Origin: an uncultured Fibrobacterota bacterium
GTDB taxonomy: Bacteria > Fibrobacterota > Chitinivibrionia > Chitinivibrionales > CAIOZP01
Assembly: GCA_903862805.1 (NCBI GenBank)
Contig: CAIOZP010000721.1
Coordinates: forward strand, 1-6,292
Reading direction: 5' to 3'
Length of the DNA stretch: 6,292 nt
The position numbers and the translations under genes were made by a program. This document shows positions 1-5,504 of this stretch, one piece after another. The number at the start of each line of letters is the position of its first letter. The first letter of the stretch is position 1. The notes beneath the pieces were generated by a model. It did not search any database, was not told where the DNA came from, and worked only from the letters and a program-made list of their open reading frames with translations.

Positions 1-26
1 CTTTTCATCGGACAAAAACTAAAGAG

Positions 27-3000
27 CTATTTGACTATAAACAGTCTCTTGTATTCCGTTTTCCCACCGTCACGGAAACAGACCTTTGCCACCGCTACAA
101 ACGATCCGGCTCCGGCAGCCGAGCCATTACGGTTGCGCATATCCCAGATGAAGTGATGCGGAACTCCGGCGGTTGCAGAAGTCGTTTCTTGCTGGTCGAG
201 CTGATTGCCGAGAGGATCAAGTATCTCCACCTTGAGTGACGCAGGCTTTGAGGTCATCACGAAGAGATCGACGGAACCATCGGAAATTTTCGACACTGTT
301 TTCGTCGCATAGATTCCGACCGGCATTTTAATCGAGTTGTTTTCTCCGGCATCGATAATTGCCTCGCCTGTTCTGATAGTATCGGCAGTAACAACGACGC
401 TGCTCTGTGGCGGAGAGACAATCGTATCAAACTTAGTGCTGAAGACCACACTGTTTGCCAATGAATCTGTCTCGGTGACCGTCGAATCCGTAGTCCAGAC
501 AGTATCGGTTTTTGTAACGATGGTGTCCTGTCCTTCCACGACCGAGTCAATCGGACCGGCAATGGTGTCGTATCCAAAGTAATGAACCACGCTGGTCGTC
601 ACTGTGGTGTCGATCGTTGCAAAATTCGTGTCAAGAATGACGATCTCACTTGCAAAGGTCTTCTGAATCACCGTGTCAAAAACAGTTCTGAAGATTACTG
701 CGTCGGCTAAAGAATCGGTTTTGGTGATTGCGCTGTCGAGAGTCCAGACGGAATCGGTTGTTGTTACAAGCGTGTCGATACCAAGCTGTGATTTTACAAC
801 AGTAACCGTCGTGTCAACGCCGGTCAGATGAGTTACAGTCTGCTGCGCCGTGATCACAGCAGTATGGAACCACGCCGCGATCGTATGCGCTGCAGTCACG
901 TTCGTGAACGAATACGAGCCGTTGGAAATCACCGTTTTTACGCCGTCAACCTTGACCGAATCCAAAACAGATCCGGCGTTGGCAGAAATCGTGAATGCCT
1001 GCGTTGCGCCGTATGAAACCTGCACCGAACCAGACGGAGATATTGTTCCCGGGCCAGTGGAGCTTGCAGTGACCGTATATATGTTGATTTTGAAAACTGC
1101 GCGGATTGTGTGAGTGGTGGTTACACTTGTGAAAGTATAACCGGTTTTGGTTGTCTGACTCACGTTATCGACAAGAAGCGAGTCAATCGTGTATCCGGCA
1201 TTCGGCGTTACCGTATATGCCTGAGTTCCGCCATAGCTTACATTGGTGACACCGTTTGGTGCGATAGCTCCGCCAGTTCCGGCGCTTGCAGTAATTGCGT
1301 TGGTGGTGATTTTGAAAACCGCCCTAATCGTATGGTTGGCCGAAACCGTCGAGAAAGTATAACCAGTTTTGGTTGTCTGATTCACGTTATCGACAAGAAG
1401 CGAGTCGATGGTATATCCGGCATTCGGCGTTACGTTATATGCCTGAGATCCACCGTAGTTCACAGTTGTGACACCTGTCGGGGAAATCGCTCCACCGGTT
1501 CCGGCACTTGCGGTAATCGTAAATGTATTGATCTTGAAAACAGCGCGGATTGTGTGAGTCGCTATCACATTTGTGAAGGTATAAGCAGTCGTGGTTGTCT
1601 GGCTAACGTTATCGACAAGAAGCGAGTCAATAGAATATCCCGCACTCGGTGCCACGGTATATGCTTGAGATCCGCCATAGTTCACATTGGTGACACCGTT
1701 CGGAGCGATAGTTCCGCCAGTTCCGGCGCTTGCCGTTATCGCGTTGGTGGTGATCTTGAAAACTGCCCTGATCGTATGCGCAGATACAACATTTGAGAAA
1801 GTGTAACCGGTCTTGGTCGTTTGATTCACGTTATCAACAAGGAGGGAATCAATCGTGTAACCTGCATTTGGTGTCACCGCGAATGCCTGAGATCCGGCAG
1901 AATCTACCGACACCGCTCCTGTTGGAGAAATAGCGCCGCCGGTTCCGGCAGAAGCGGTAATGGTGTATTTGGTGCTTGTAGTAGTTCCAACAGGATTCCA
2001 CCAGTTACCCGATGCAGCAAGAAGGCTGAGAATACGAATGCCTTCATCATAAATGCCATTGTCTCCACTTGTCGGATCAGCCTGATACGCATTCAGGGCA
2101 CCGACAGCGGCAGTCCACGCATGGTTTGCGTATTTCTGGGTTCCGCTTACACACGCTGCAACGGCATAAGGCGCAATGAATGCCGCTGTCGCAGTTCCCC
2201 AGCCAGAATGATTTGGGGAACCGGCAAGTGTATAGCCGCCATCTATAAGTTGGAAATTAGAGTCCTGACCGTAGGCCCAAGCACATTCTTTGGCGGCAAT
2301 CCCCTTCGCAACGGCATCGCCCGAGTGCATATAGGCCATGGCAAGACGCCAAGGATCACGGCAGGAGTTGTAGTCATATTTATCGGAACCGGCGCCTTCA
2401 ACAGATGTTGTCGGAGTTGTGCCCTTTATAAAGCCTGGAAGCAGCCCGGTAGTGGTATTGCAAACAGTGGAAGTGCCAAGAAGCGTATGGATTTCTGTAA
2501 CAAATGCTTCATATTTGGATGCGTTGGTAGGATCTATTGCCTCGTATGCCTTAAGATGGTCAATAATCCAGTCGGATGTACGGGTAACAGTCGGCGTATA
2601 TGCGTCATCGGCAATTTGGAGATACCCATTGTTGGAAGAAGCCATCTCGTCACATCCAAGCATGCCGGTCAGAATGTTCTGGGCAAGTTGCAAATACGTT
2701 GTGGAATTTCCGGTGGGAGTTCCGCCCCATTGCTTGCTCGCGAGAATAAGTGCATAAGCAACACCCATGTCGCCATCGGTTGCGGCATCTTCGGCGGGTG
2801 TGTTGGTTGTCGCACTTCTGGGAGCCCAGTTCATGCCGGATTTATTGACATGGCCGCTGGTGTTGTTGTCACCAGAGGAGGGATGGGCAAGATAAAACGC
2901 TGTTAAACCGTCGAAAATCGTCTTTGCATTGGCATCGTAACCCGCCATTAGTGCCGTGATAATCATTGCATAACTATGAGCTTCGGACGTCGTGATATTA

Positions 3001-3254
3001 ACAGTATTGTTGGCATCGGTATCATTGTTCTGGAAGGCGTAGTATAAACTGCCGTTCGACTTGATGAACAACGATTTGTAACTGTTGTAAAAAACTTTGA
3101 TGGTTGAATCCATCTGAGGTTGTGTCACATTCGTTGGCTTAATGCAACCGGTAAACGACTGATGTTGCGGAAACGGCTTTAATTCACCAGCAGCAAACAC
3201 CGAAACACTGGCCGCCAGCAAAATCACTGCGGGAAAGAAAATGGACTTTTTCAT
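27..3254 (-). CDS. Secreted multidomain glycoside hydrolase family 8 enzyme (endoglucanase/lichenase/chitosanase type)
   Basis: This is a complete 1075-residue protein predicted to hydrolyse beta-1,4-linked (or mixed-linkage) polysaccharides outside the cell. Residues are numbered from the ATG at 3254. I chose that start because AGAAGG lies 8 bases upstream; a GTG at 3263 overlaps this ribosome site and is less likely. Residues 1-22 are a Sec signal peptide (MKKS, a hydrophobic run, then VFAA). Residues about 25-420 are the GH8 (alpha/alpha)6 domain. It has TTSEAHSYAM with the likely acid Glu91, the family signature ATDGDMGVAYALILA with Asp160 and Asp162, TRTSDWIIDH, YNSCRDPWR, and SGNWWNP at its end. 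Five 74-residue beta repeats follow (430-797), then a Thr/Asp/Val-rich segment (about 808-947), then a FlgD-like Ig domain (about 982-1075) with WDMRNRNGSAAGAGSF. GH8 membership is secure. Substrate is not: the usual base Asp in the YDAxRxP motif is Asn296 here, with Glu286 just before it, which suggests subfamily GH8b (lichenase/chitosanase). The gene appears monocistronic. Confidence 0.95.
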   Translation of the reverse strand: MKKSIFFPAVILLAASVSVFAAGELKPFPQHQSFTGCIKPTNVTQPQMDSTIKVFYNSYKSLFIKSNGSLYYAFQNNDTDANNTVNITTSEAHSYAMIITALMAGYDANAKTIFDGLTAFYLAHPSSGDNNTSGHVNKSGMNWAPRSATTNTPAEDAATDGDMGVAYALILASKQWGGTPTGNSTTYLQLAQNILTGMLGCDEMASSNNGYLQIADDAYTPTVTRTSDWIIDHLKAYEAIDPTNASKYEAFVTEIHTLLGTSTVCNTTTGLLPGFIKGTTPTTSVEGAGSDKYDYNSCRDPWRLAMAYMHSGDAVAKGIAAKECAWAYGQDSNFQLIDGGYTLAGSPNHSGWGTATAAFIAPYAVAACVSGTQKYANHAWTAAVGALNAYQADPTSGDNGIYDEGIRILSLLAASGNWWNPVGTTTSTKYTITASAGTGGAISPTGAVSVDSAGSQAFAVTPNAGYTIDSLLVDNVNQTTKTGYTFSNVVSAHTIRAVFKITTNAITASAGTGGTIAPNGVTNVNYGGSQAYTVAPSAGYSIDSLLVDNVSQTTTTAYTFTNVIATHTIRAVFKINTFTITASAGTGGAISPTGVTTVNYGGSQAYNVTPNAGYTIDSLLVDNVNQTTKTGYTFSTVSANHTIRAVFKITTNAITASAGTGGAIAPNGVTNVSYGGTQAYTVTPNAGYTIDSLLVDNVSQTTKTGYTFTSVTTTHTIRAVFKINIYTVTASSTGPGTISPSGSVQVSYGATQAFTISANAGSVLDSVKVDGVKTVISNGSYSFTNVTAAHTIAAWFHTAVITAQQTVTHLTGVDTTVTVVKSQLGIDTLVTTTDSVWTLDSAITKTDSLADAVIFRTVFDTVIQKTFASEIVILDTNFATIDTTVTTSVVHYFGYDTIAGPIDSVVEGQDTIVTKTDTVWTTDSTVTETDSLANSVVFSTKFDTIVSPPQSSVVVTADTIRTGEAIIDAGENNSIKMPVGIYATKTVSKISDGSVDLFVMTSKPASLKVEILDPLGNQLDQQETTSATAGVPHHFIWDMRNRNGSAAGAGSFVAVAKVCFRDGGKTEYKRLFIVK
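414..782 (-). repeat. Two-copy Thr/Asp/Val-rich repeat in the hydrolase linker
   Basis: Between the beta repeats and the C-terminal domain lie two 40-residue copies, encoded at 663-782 and 414-533. They are identical at 24 of 40 positions by my hand alignment. Shared landmarks are DTxVTxTD, VWTxDS, TDSLA and FDT. The copies are 83 residues apart, and a GxDT motif upstream of each suggests that the true unit is about 82 residues. The composition (Thr, Asp, Val, Ser; almost no Lys or Arg) suggests an extended, possibly glycosylated or cation-binding linker. I do not recognise a named family. Confidence 0.7.
864..1967 (-). repeat. Five tandem 222-bp repeats encoding 74-residue InlB-like beta repeats
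   Basis: Within the hydrolase gene the ITASAG-type motif recurs at an exact 74-residue spacing five times. Each unit carries the pattern ITASAGTGG..., YGGSQAY, AGYTIDSLLVDNV, YTF and HTIRAVFKI. The units resemble the divergent InlB B-repeat / 'bacterial repeat' beta domains found in secreted proteins, where they act as spacers or surface-binding modules. Units 1 and 3 are closest to each other (GAISPTG, DNVNQ, FKITT), as are units 2 and 4 (IAPNGVTNV, DNVSQ, FKIN). The fifth, C-terminal unit is the most diverged (GPGTISPSG, AAWFH). The DNA is also similar between units, so this stretch could recombine or be mis-assembled. Confidence 0.92.
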
Positions 3255-3262
3255 CAAACACA

Positions 3263-3268
3263 CCTTCT
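3263..3268 (-). promoter_or_regulatory. Ribosome binding site of the GH8 gene
   Basis: AGAAGG on the minus strand lies 8 bases before the ATG at 3254. It overlaps the alternative in-frame GTG at 3263, so it decides in favour of the ATG and the signal peptide beginning MKKS. Confidence 0.75.
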
Positions 3269-3775
3269 GTTTGGAGACACAAGCAACCCTGTCTGGAATT
3301 TATACATTTTTTTTTGAAAAGCCATGCTTATTTTTAACTTTCTTTAGGTACTGTTGTTGCTAATTCTGGCTACTTTAATGCCATTAATTGCTTACAAAAG
3401 GTCATTTCTACTAATTTTAGCGTAAAGAGCAGGTGGCTGATGACAAGTTTCAAAGCGCATTGACTAAATTTTGGCGTACAGAAAAAAGCGAAAATATCCC
3501 ATTTGCAAATATTCACCTTCCAGATGACAAAAAAGCAAACAGATCGGTAACGGGTAAACACAGAGCCTTTGCGGTGAGATTTTATTGGCATAATGACCAA
3601 AGATCCAAATTTGATAATCGGGATTCCGGAATTTGCGGTGGCGAAATTGACGGATTTGGTGGGTTCAAACTGTCAAGAACGAGGAAATTCTGCTCTTCCT
3701 GTAATGCGACGCGCCTCCTTCAAGCGGCTTCGTGAAAGTGGTGTTAGTGTTTGTTTGACAAGATGCAAAACAGGA

Positions 3776-3807
3776 GGTGGCTGAGCGGAGTAGAAGCCAC
3801 CGTTTTT
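3776..3807 (+). terminator. Rho-independent terminator-like hairpin
   Basis: The 7-bp stem GGTGGCT (3776-3782) pairs with AGCCACC (3795-3801) across a 12-base loop. It is followed by G and five T (3803-3807), so it would end rightward transcription. No secure gene lies directly upstream on this strand, so it may mark the end of a decayed or non-coding transcript. It also shields the toxin-antitoxin operon from read-through. The stem is short and the T run is modest. Confidence 0.45.
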
Positions 3808-3910
3808 ATGAACAGCTTGTCGAAACGACCTCGCTTCCCCATCACCAGCCAGCAATTATATTTCCCCCAGACAGCAGACATCCCTTATTCTGCTTTCAGA
3901 TTTCTGCAAG

Positions 3911-3972
3911 ATGATTCTGAGACTTGACCTTTTGGCCCGAGGTTTTTGTTTTGCTGGAAATGATTCTGAATC
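3911..3972 (+). promoter_or_regulatory. Candidate operator: repeated ATGATTCTGA and a palindrome before the toxin gene
   Basis: ATGATTCTGA occurs at 3911-3920 and again at 3960-3969, 49 bases apart. The second copy is part of an 11-base palindrome, GATTCTGAATC (3962-3972), which directly abuts the toxin's GGAG ribosome site (3973-3976). Type II toxin-antitoxin operons are commonly repressed by the antitoxin or the complex binding such sites, so autoregulation is a reasonable inference. A TTGACC hexamer at 3924-3929 resembles a -35 element, but I see no good -10 at the right distance. Confidence 0.35.
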
Positions 3973-3981
3973 GGAGATCCA

Positions 3982-4379
3982 ATGACTATCGTTGTTGATG
4001 CGTCGGCATTGCTTTCAATCCTCATGAACGAGCCGGAACGCGAGTCGATAATCGCAGCAAGCCGTGGACACGTTTGCATTGCTCCTGTGTCACTTATTTG
4101 GGAAATTGGGAATGCCCTGTCTGCCATGTTCAGAAAATCACGTATTTCAGATAAAGATGTAGATTTGATTTTAAAACATTCCAGTCAATGTCTGTACAGC
4201 AGGTTGAAATCGATTTTGCAAAGGCGTTGCAGATCGCCTGCAAATTTCGTATATATGCCTATGACGCATATCTGTTGCAATGTGCGACCCGGTTTGACTG
4301 CCCTTTGCTTGCACTTGACCGGAAACTGGCGGAAGTAGCAACAATGTGTGGGATCGTAGTTTTAGGGGGAAAAGTATGA
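3982..4379 (+). pseudogene. VapC-like PIN-domain toxin, split by a -1 frameshift
   Basis: PIN-domain toxins of type II toxin-antitoxin systems are Mg-dependent ribonucleases that cleave tRNA or rRNA and arrest growth. The ATG at 3982 follows GGAG by 5 bases. The first frame gives MTIVVDASALLSILMNEPER through the PIN start motif (Asp6) and WEIGN (Glu41), then becomes nonsense after Lys65 and stops at 4338. The rest of the domain lies in the -1 frame up to the stop at 4377-4379, including YAYDAY and LDRKL. Joining the frames at the TTTTAAAA run (4169-4176), or adding one A there, gives a continuous 132-residue protein, the normal VapC length. All four acidic residues are then present (Asp6, Glu41, Asp95, Asp113). 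The unjoined product would lack the last two and should be inactive. An ATG at 4188 in the second frame could in principle start the C-terminal half alone. The end overlaps the antitoxin start by ATGA, so the original operon structure is intact. A one-base deletion or sequencing error is the simplest explanation; recoding is possible. Confidence 0.85.
4215..4244 (+). other. Hairpin inside the toxin gene
   Basis: TTTGCA (4215-4220) pairs with TGCAAA (4239-4244), then, after a two-base AA bulge, GGCG (4223-4226) pairs with CGCC (4235-4238), closing an 8-base loop. It begins 38 bases after the T_TTA_AAA sequence, much farther than the 5-9 bases typical of frameshift-stimulating structures. It may be accidental, because it lies in coding sequence for the DFAKALQIACKF helix. 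Confidence 0.35.
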
Positions 4380-4609
4380 CAGTTTTTGCTTTATCTGATG
4401 TCAAGCTCCACATAGACGAAGTCTTCGCATGCGCCGATATCGAAGGTCTTGAGGCTGTTTGCAACGATGATGGAACCTTCTATACTGTAAGCAGATCATC
4501 GCCGCTTGTAGTGTCGTCTCTGGACGTTCCGGGGGTAAATGTTTCTGCATCGACAGCAGATATTATTGATGCACTTCATGAAACACGGGGCGGTATGGGG
4601 AATAAATAG
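4376..4609 (+). CDS. Phd/VapB-like antitoxin, downstream of its toxin
   Basis: This encodes a 77-residue acidic protein, MTVFALSDVKLHIDEVF to the end. Its ATG overlaps the toxin's stop codon (ATGA), and AGGGGGA sits about 5 bases upstream as ribosome site, so the two are translationally coupled. The layout is that of a small Phd/YefM-type antitoxin. The N-terminal segment (SDVKLHIDEVF, then DDGTFYTVSRSSP) fits the DNA-binding dimer fold. The later SLDVPGVNVSASTADIIDALHETRG resembles the toxin-binding tail of Phd-like partners of PIN toxins, which carry DVPGV and a final (D/E)I(I/V)xxIxExR-like helix. The family call comes from these remembered patterns and is moderate. If correct, the protein would neutralise the PIN toxin and repress the operon. 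Placement after the toxin is the reverse of ordinary vapBC order. The gene itself is intact although the toxin frame is broken. Confidence 0.62.
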   Translation: MTVFALSDVKLHIDEVFACADIEGLEAVCNDDGTFYTVSRSSPLVVSSLDVPGVNVSASTADIIDALHETRGGMGNK

Positions 4610-4678
4610 TCTTGAACCTTGATCAATGGGATTACAGGATTCCCAAGATTTTGAAATCAAGAAAATCAAGGTTCAAGA
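4610..4678. repeat. Perfect 14-bp inverted repeat with internal hairpins (palindromic intergenic element)
   Basis: TCTTGAACCTTGAT (4610-4623) is the exact reverse complement of ATCAAGGTTCAAGA (4665-4678). The 41-base interior can fold further: TGGGA (4627-4631) with TCCCA (4641-4645), and GATT (4647-4650) with AATC (4655-4658). The result is a long stem carrying two small arms. It starts on the base right after the antitoxin stop and ends 30 bases before radC. No T run follows the right arm, so it is not an ordinary intrinsic terminator. The motif style (GGATT, CAGGATT and ATCAAG words between arms) resembles palindromic repeats dispersed between genes in many anaerobes. That resemblance is from memory and untested here. 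Confidence 0.8.
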
Positions 4679-4708
4679 TATCGATAAACCCGCAACACGG
4701 AATTCCTA

Positions 4709-5422
4709 ATGACCGAAAGCAACCATCAAAAAACCTTCGACGTAACATCCGATCAATCCGGCCATCGTCGTCGTCTCGCGCAGAGATTTTCTGAAAATGG
4801 TCTATCCGGATTTCTCGACTACGAGGTGCTCGAATATCTGCTGACTTTTGCAGTTCCTCGTCGTGATACGAAGCCGCTCGCAAAGGAGCTTCTGAGACAT
4901 TACAAAACCATCGGCGCAGTGCTCGATGCTCCGCAGGAAGAGCTCATCGCCTTTGCCGGACTTGGCGAACACAGCTGCAATTTGCTCGCGCTTGTCAAGG
5001 AAGCTGCGGCGCTTTGCCTCAAGGAGAAAGCGACGGTGGCGGAGATTCTTTCTGACAAGGCGGCGGTGGAAAATTATCTGCGTTTTCATTTTGGAAGTCG
5101 GCGCGACGAGTATGTTGTCGCAATTTTGCTGACTGGTGGCCAGCGTGTTCTTGCCGTGACGGAAATCGGCGTCGGAACTGTGAATCAGTGTGCGGTTTAT
5201 CCGAGGGTAGTGATCGAACACGCGCTGCGTGCGAAGGCGGCGGCGGTGATCCTTGCGCACAATCATCCGGGCGGAAGCACAAACGCATCCGAGGCCGACT
5301 GGAAGATCACCGAACGATTGTTCGAAGCGGGCAAACTGCTCGATATTCCGTTGGTTGATCATCTGATAATTTCGCGCGATCGTGTGAGCAGTCTCAGGGA
5401 ACATGCGAGATGGCCGGGGTGA
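4709..5422 (+). CDS. radC: RadC-family JAB/MPN domain protein
   Basis: This is a complete 237-residue cytoplasmic protein. The N-terminal part (about 18-100) has the helix-hairpin-helix-like region typical of RadC: GHRRRLAQRF, DYEVLEYLLTFAVPRRDTKPLAKELL and FAGLGEHSC. The C-terminal half (about 115-230) is the JAB/MPN domain, with the JAMM metal motif HNHPGGSTNASEAD (His184, His186, Asp197) and a likely partner Glu134 in RRDEYVVAILL. Further family landmarks are GTVNQCAVYPRVVIEHAL, and VDHLIIS near the end. Length is normal for the family. The family was once linked to DNA repair, but the original E. coli radC mutation lies in recG; the biochemical role is unsettled, and homologs often occur on mobile or accessory DNA. 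The ATG is preceded only by a weak CGGAA. The palindromic element sits just upstream. Confidence 0.95.
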   Translation: MTESNHQKTFDVTSDQSGHRRRLAQRFSENGLSGFLDYEVLEYLLTFAVPRRDTKPLAKELLRHYKTIGAVLDAPQEELIAFAGLGEHSCNLLALVKEAAALCLKEKATVAEILSDKAAVENYLRFHFGSRRDEYVVAILLTGGQRVLAVTEIGVGTVNQCAVYPRVVIEHALRAKAAAVILAHNHPGGSTNASEADWKITERLFEAGKLLDIPLVDHLIISRDRVSSLREHARWPG

Positions 5423-5439
5423 TTTTTTCGCGAAAGAAT
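5422..5439. repeat. Near-perfect palindrome after radC
   Basis: ATTTTTTCGCGAAAGAAT begins at the last base of the radC stop codon and is symmetric about CG/CG, except for one T-G pair. It could be a protein-binding site ahead of the next gene or a weak AU-rich hairpin. A second small inverted repeat, GATGA/TCATC (5454-5458 and 5465-5469), follows. Neither is a convincing terminator. Confidence 0.3.
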
Positions 5440-5493
5440 TTGTCTGTTTGACGGATGATATTTTTCATCAATGGAAAATTGCTTTGAGTTGCC

Positions 5494-5500
5494 AAGGTGG
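5494..5500 (+). promoter_or_regulatory. Ribosome binding site that fixes a GTG start
   Basis: AAGGTGG lies just before the GTG at 5505, with seven bases between AAGG and the start codon. The in-frame ATG at 5523 has no Shine-Dalgarno-like sequence ahead of it, so the GTG is preferred. Confidence 0.6.
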
Positions 5501-5504
5501 AATT

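Larger units (their letters stand above)
3264..3981. other. Gene-poor intergenic block of about 0.7 kb
   Basis: No convincing gene is seen on either strand. The left end is the leader of the hydrolase. It is AT-rich, with a run of A and a TATAAA hexamer on the minus strand (3299-3304) that could be a -10 element, though I found no good -35 partner. Short open frames exist on both strands (for example 3433-3735, 3593-3784 and 3763-3927 on plus, and 3370-3600 and 3673-3855 on minus). They overlap one another, lack ribosome sites and resemble no family I know. The sequence AGGTGGCTGA occurs twice (3431 and 3775). The right part contains a terminator-like hairpin and repeated motifs in front of the toxin gene. 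The block could be a decayed gene or a dispersed non-coding repeat. Confidence 0.6.

Noticed and set aside
864..1967. CRISPR-like or non-coding tandem repeat
   Set aside because: The 222-bp period is in frame and encodes regular 74-residue protein repeats. There are no short repeats with unique spacers.
1110..2906. Long plus-strand open frames (228 and 361 codons) opposite the GH8 gene
   Set aside because: They are antisense shadows of the repeat-rich hydrolase gene. Their translations are rich in Cys, Arg and Ser, match no family, and lack ribosome sites.
3433..3784. Two overlapping plus-strand frames (100 codons from GTG 3433; 63 codons from ATG 3593)
   Set aside because: Neither has a Shine-Dalgarno sequence, they overlap in different frames, and the translations show no family pattern. 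I treat them as part of the gene-poor block.
3763..3927. A 54-codon plus-strand frame (MQNRRWLSGVEA...) that could have been an upstream antitoxin
   Set aside because: It spans the terminator-like hairpin, has no antitoxin features, and ends about 55 bases before the toxin. The downstream 77-residue protein is a better partner.
4610..4678. Reading the 14-bp inverted repeat as a normal intrinsic terminator for the toxin-antitoxin operon
   Set aside because: The loop is 41 bases and no T run follows the right arm, so it does not fit an intrinsic terminator.
4612..4794. A 60-codon plus-strand frame (MNLDQWDYRIPKILKSRKS...) covering the palindrome
   Set aside because: It translates the inverted repeat and overlaps the radC start in another frame. 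Its basic, repetitive composition reflects the palindrome, not a protein.
4802..5404. A 200-codon minus-strand frame inside radC
   Set aside because: It is antisense to a clearly conserved RadC protein, so it is a shadow frame.
5454..5469. Small GATGA/TCATC hairpin as a radC terminator
   Set aside because: The stem is only 5 bp, AT-rich and not followed by a T run.
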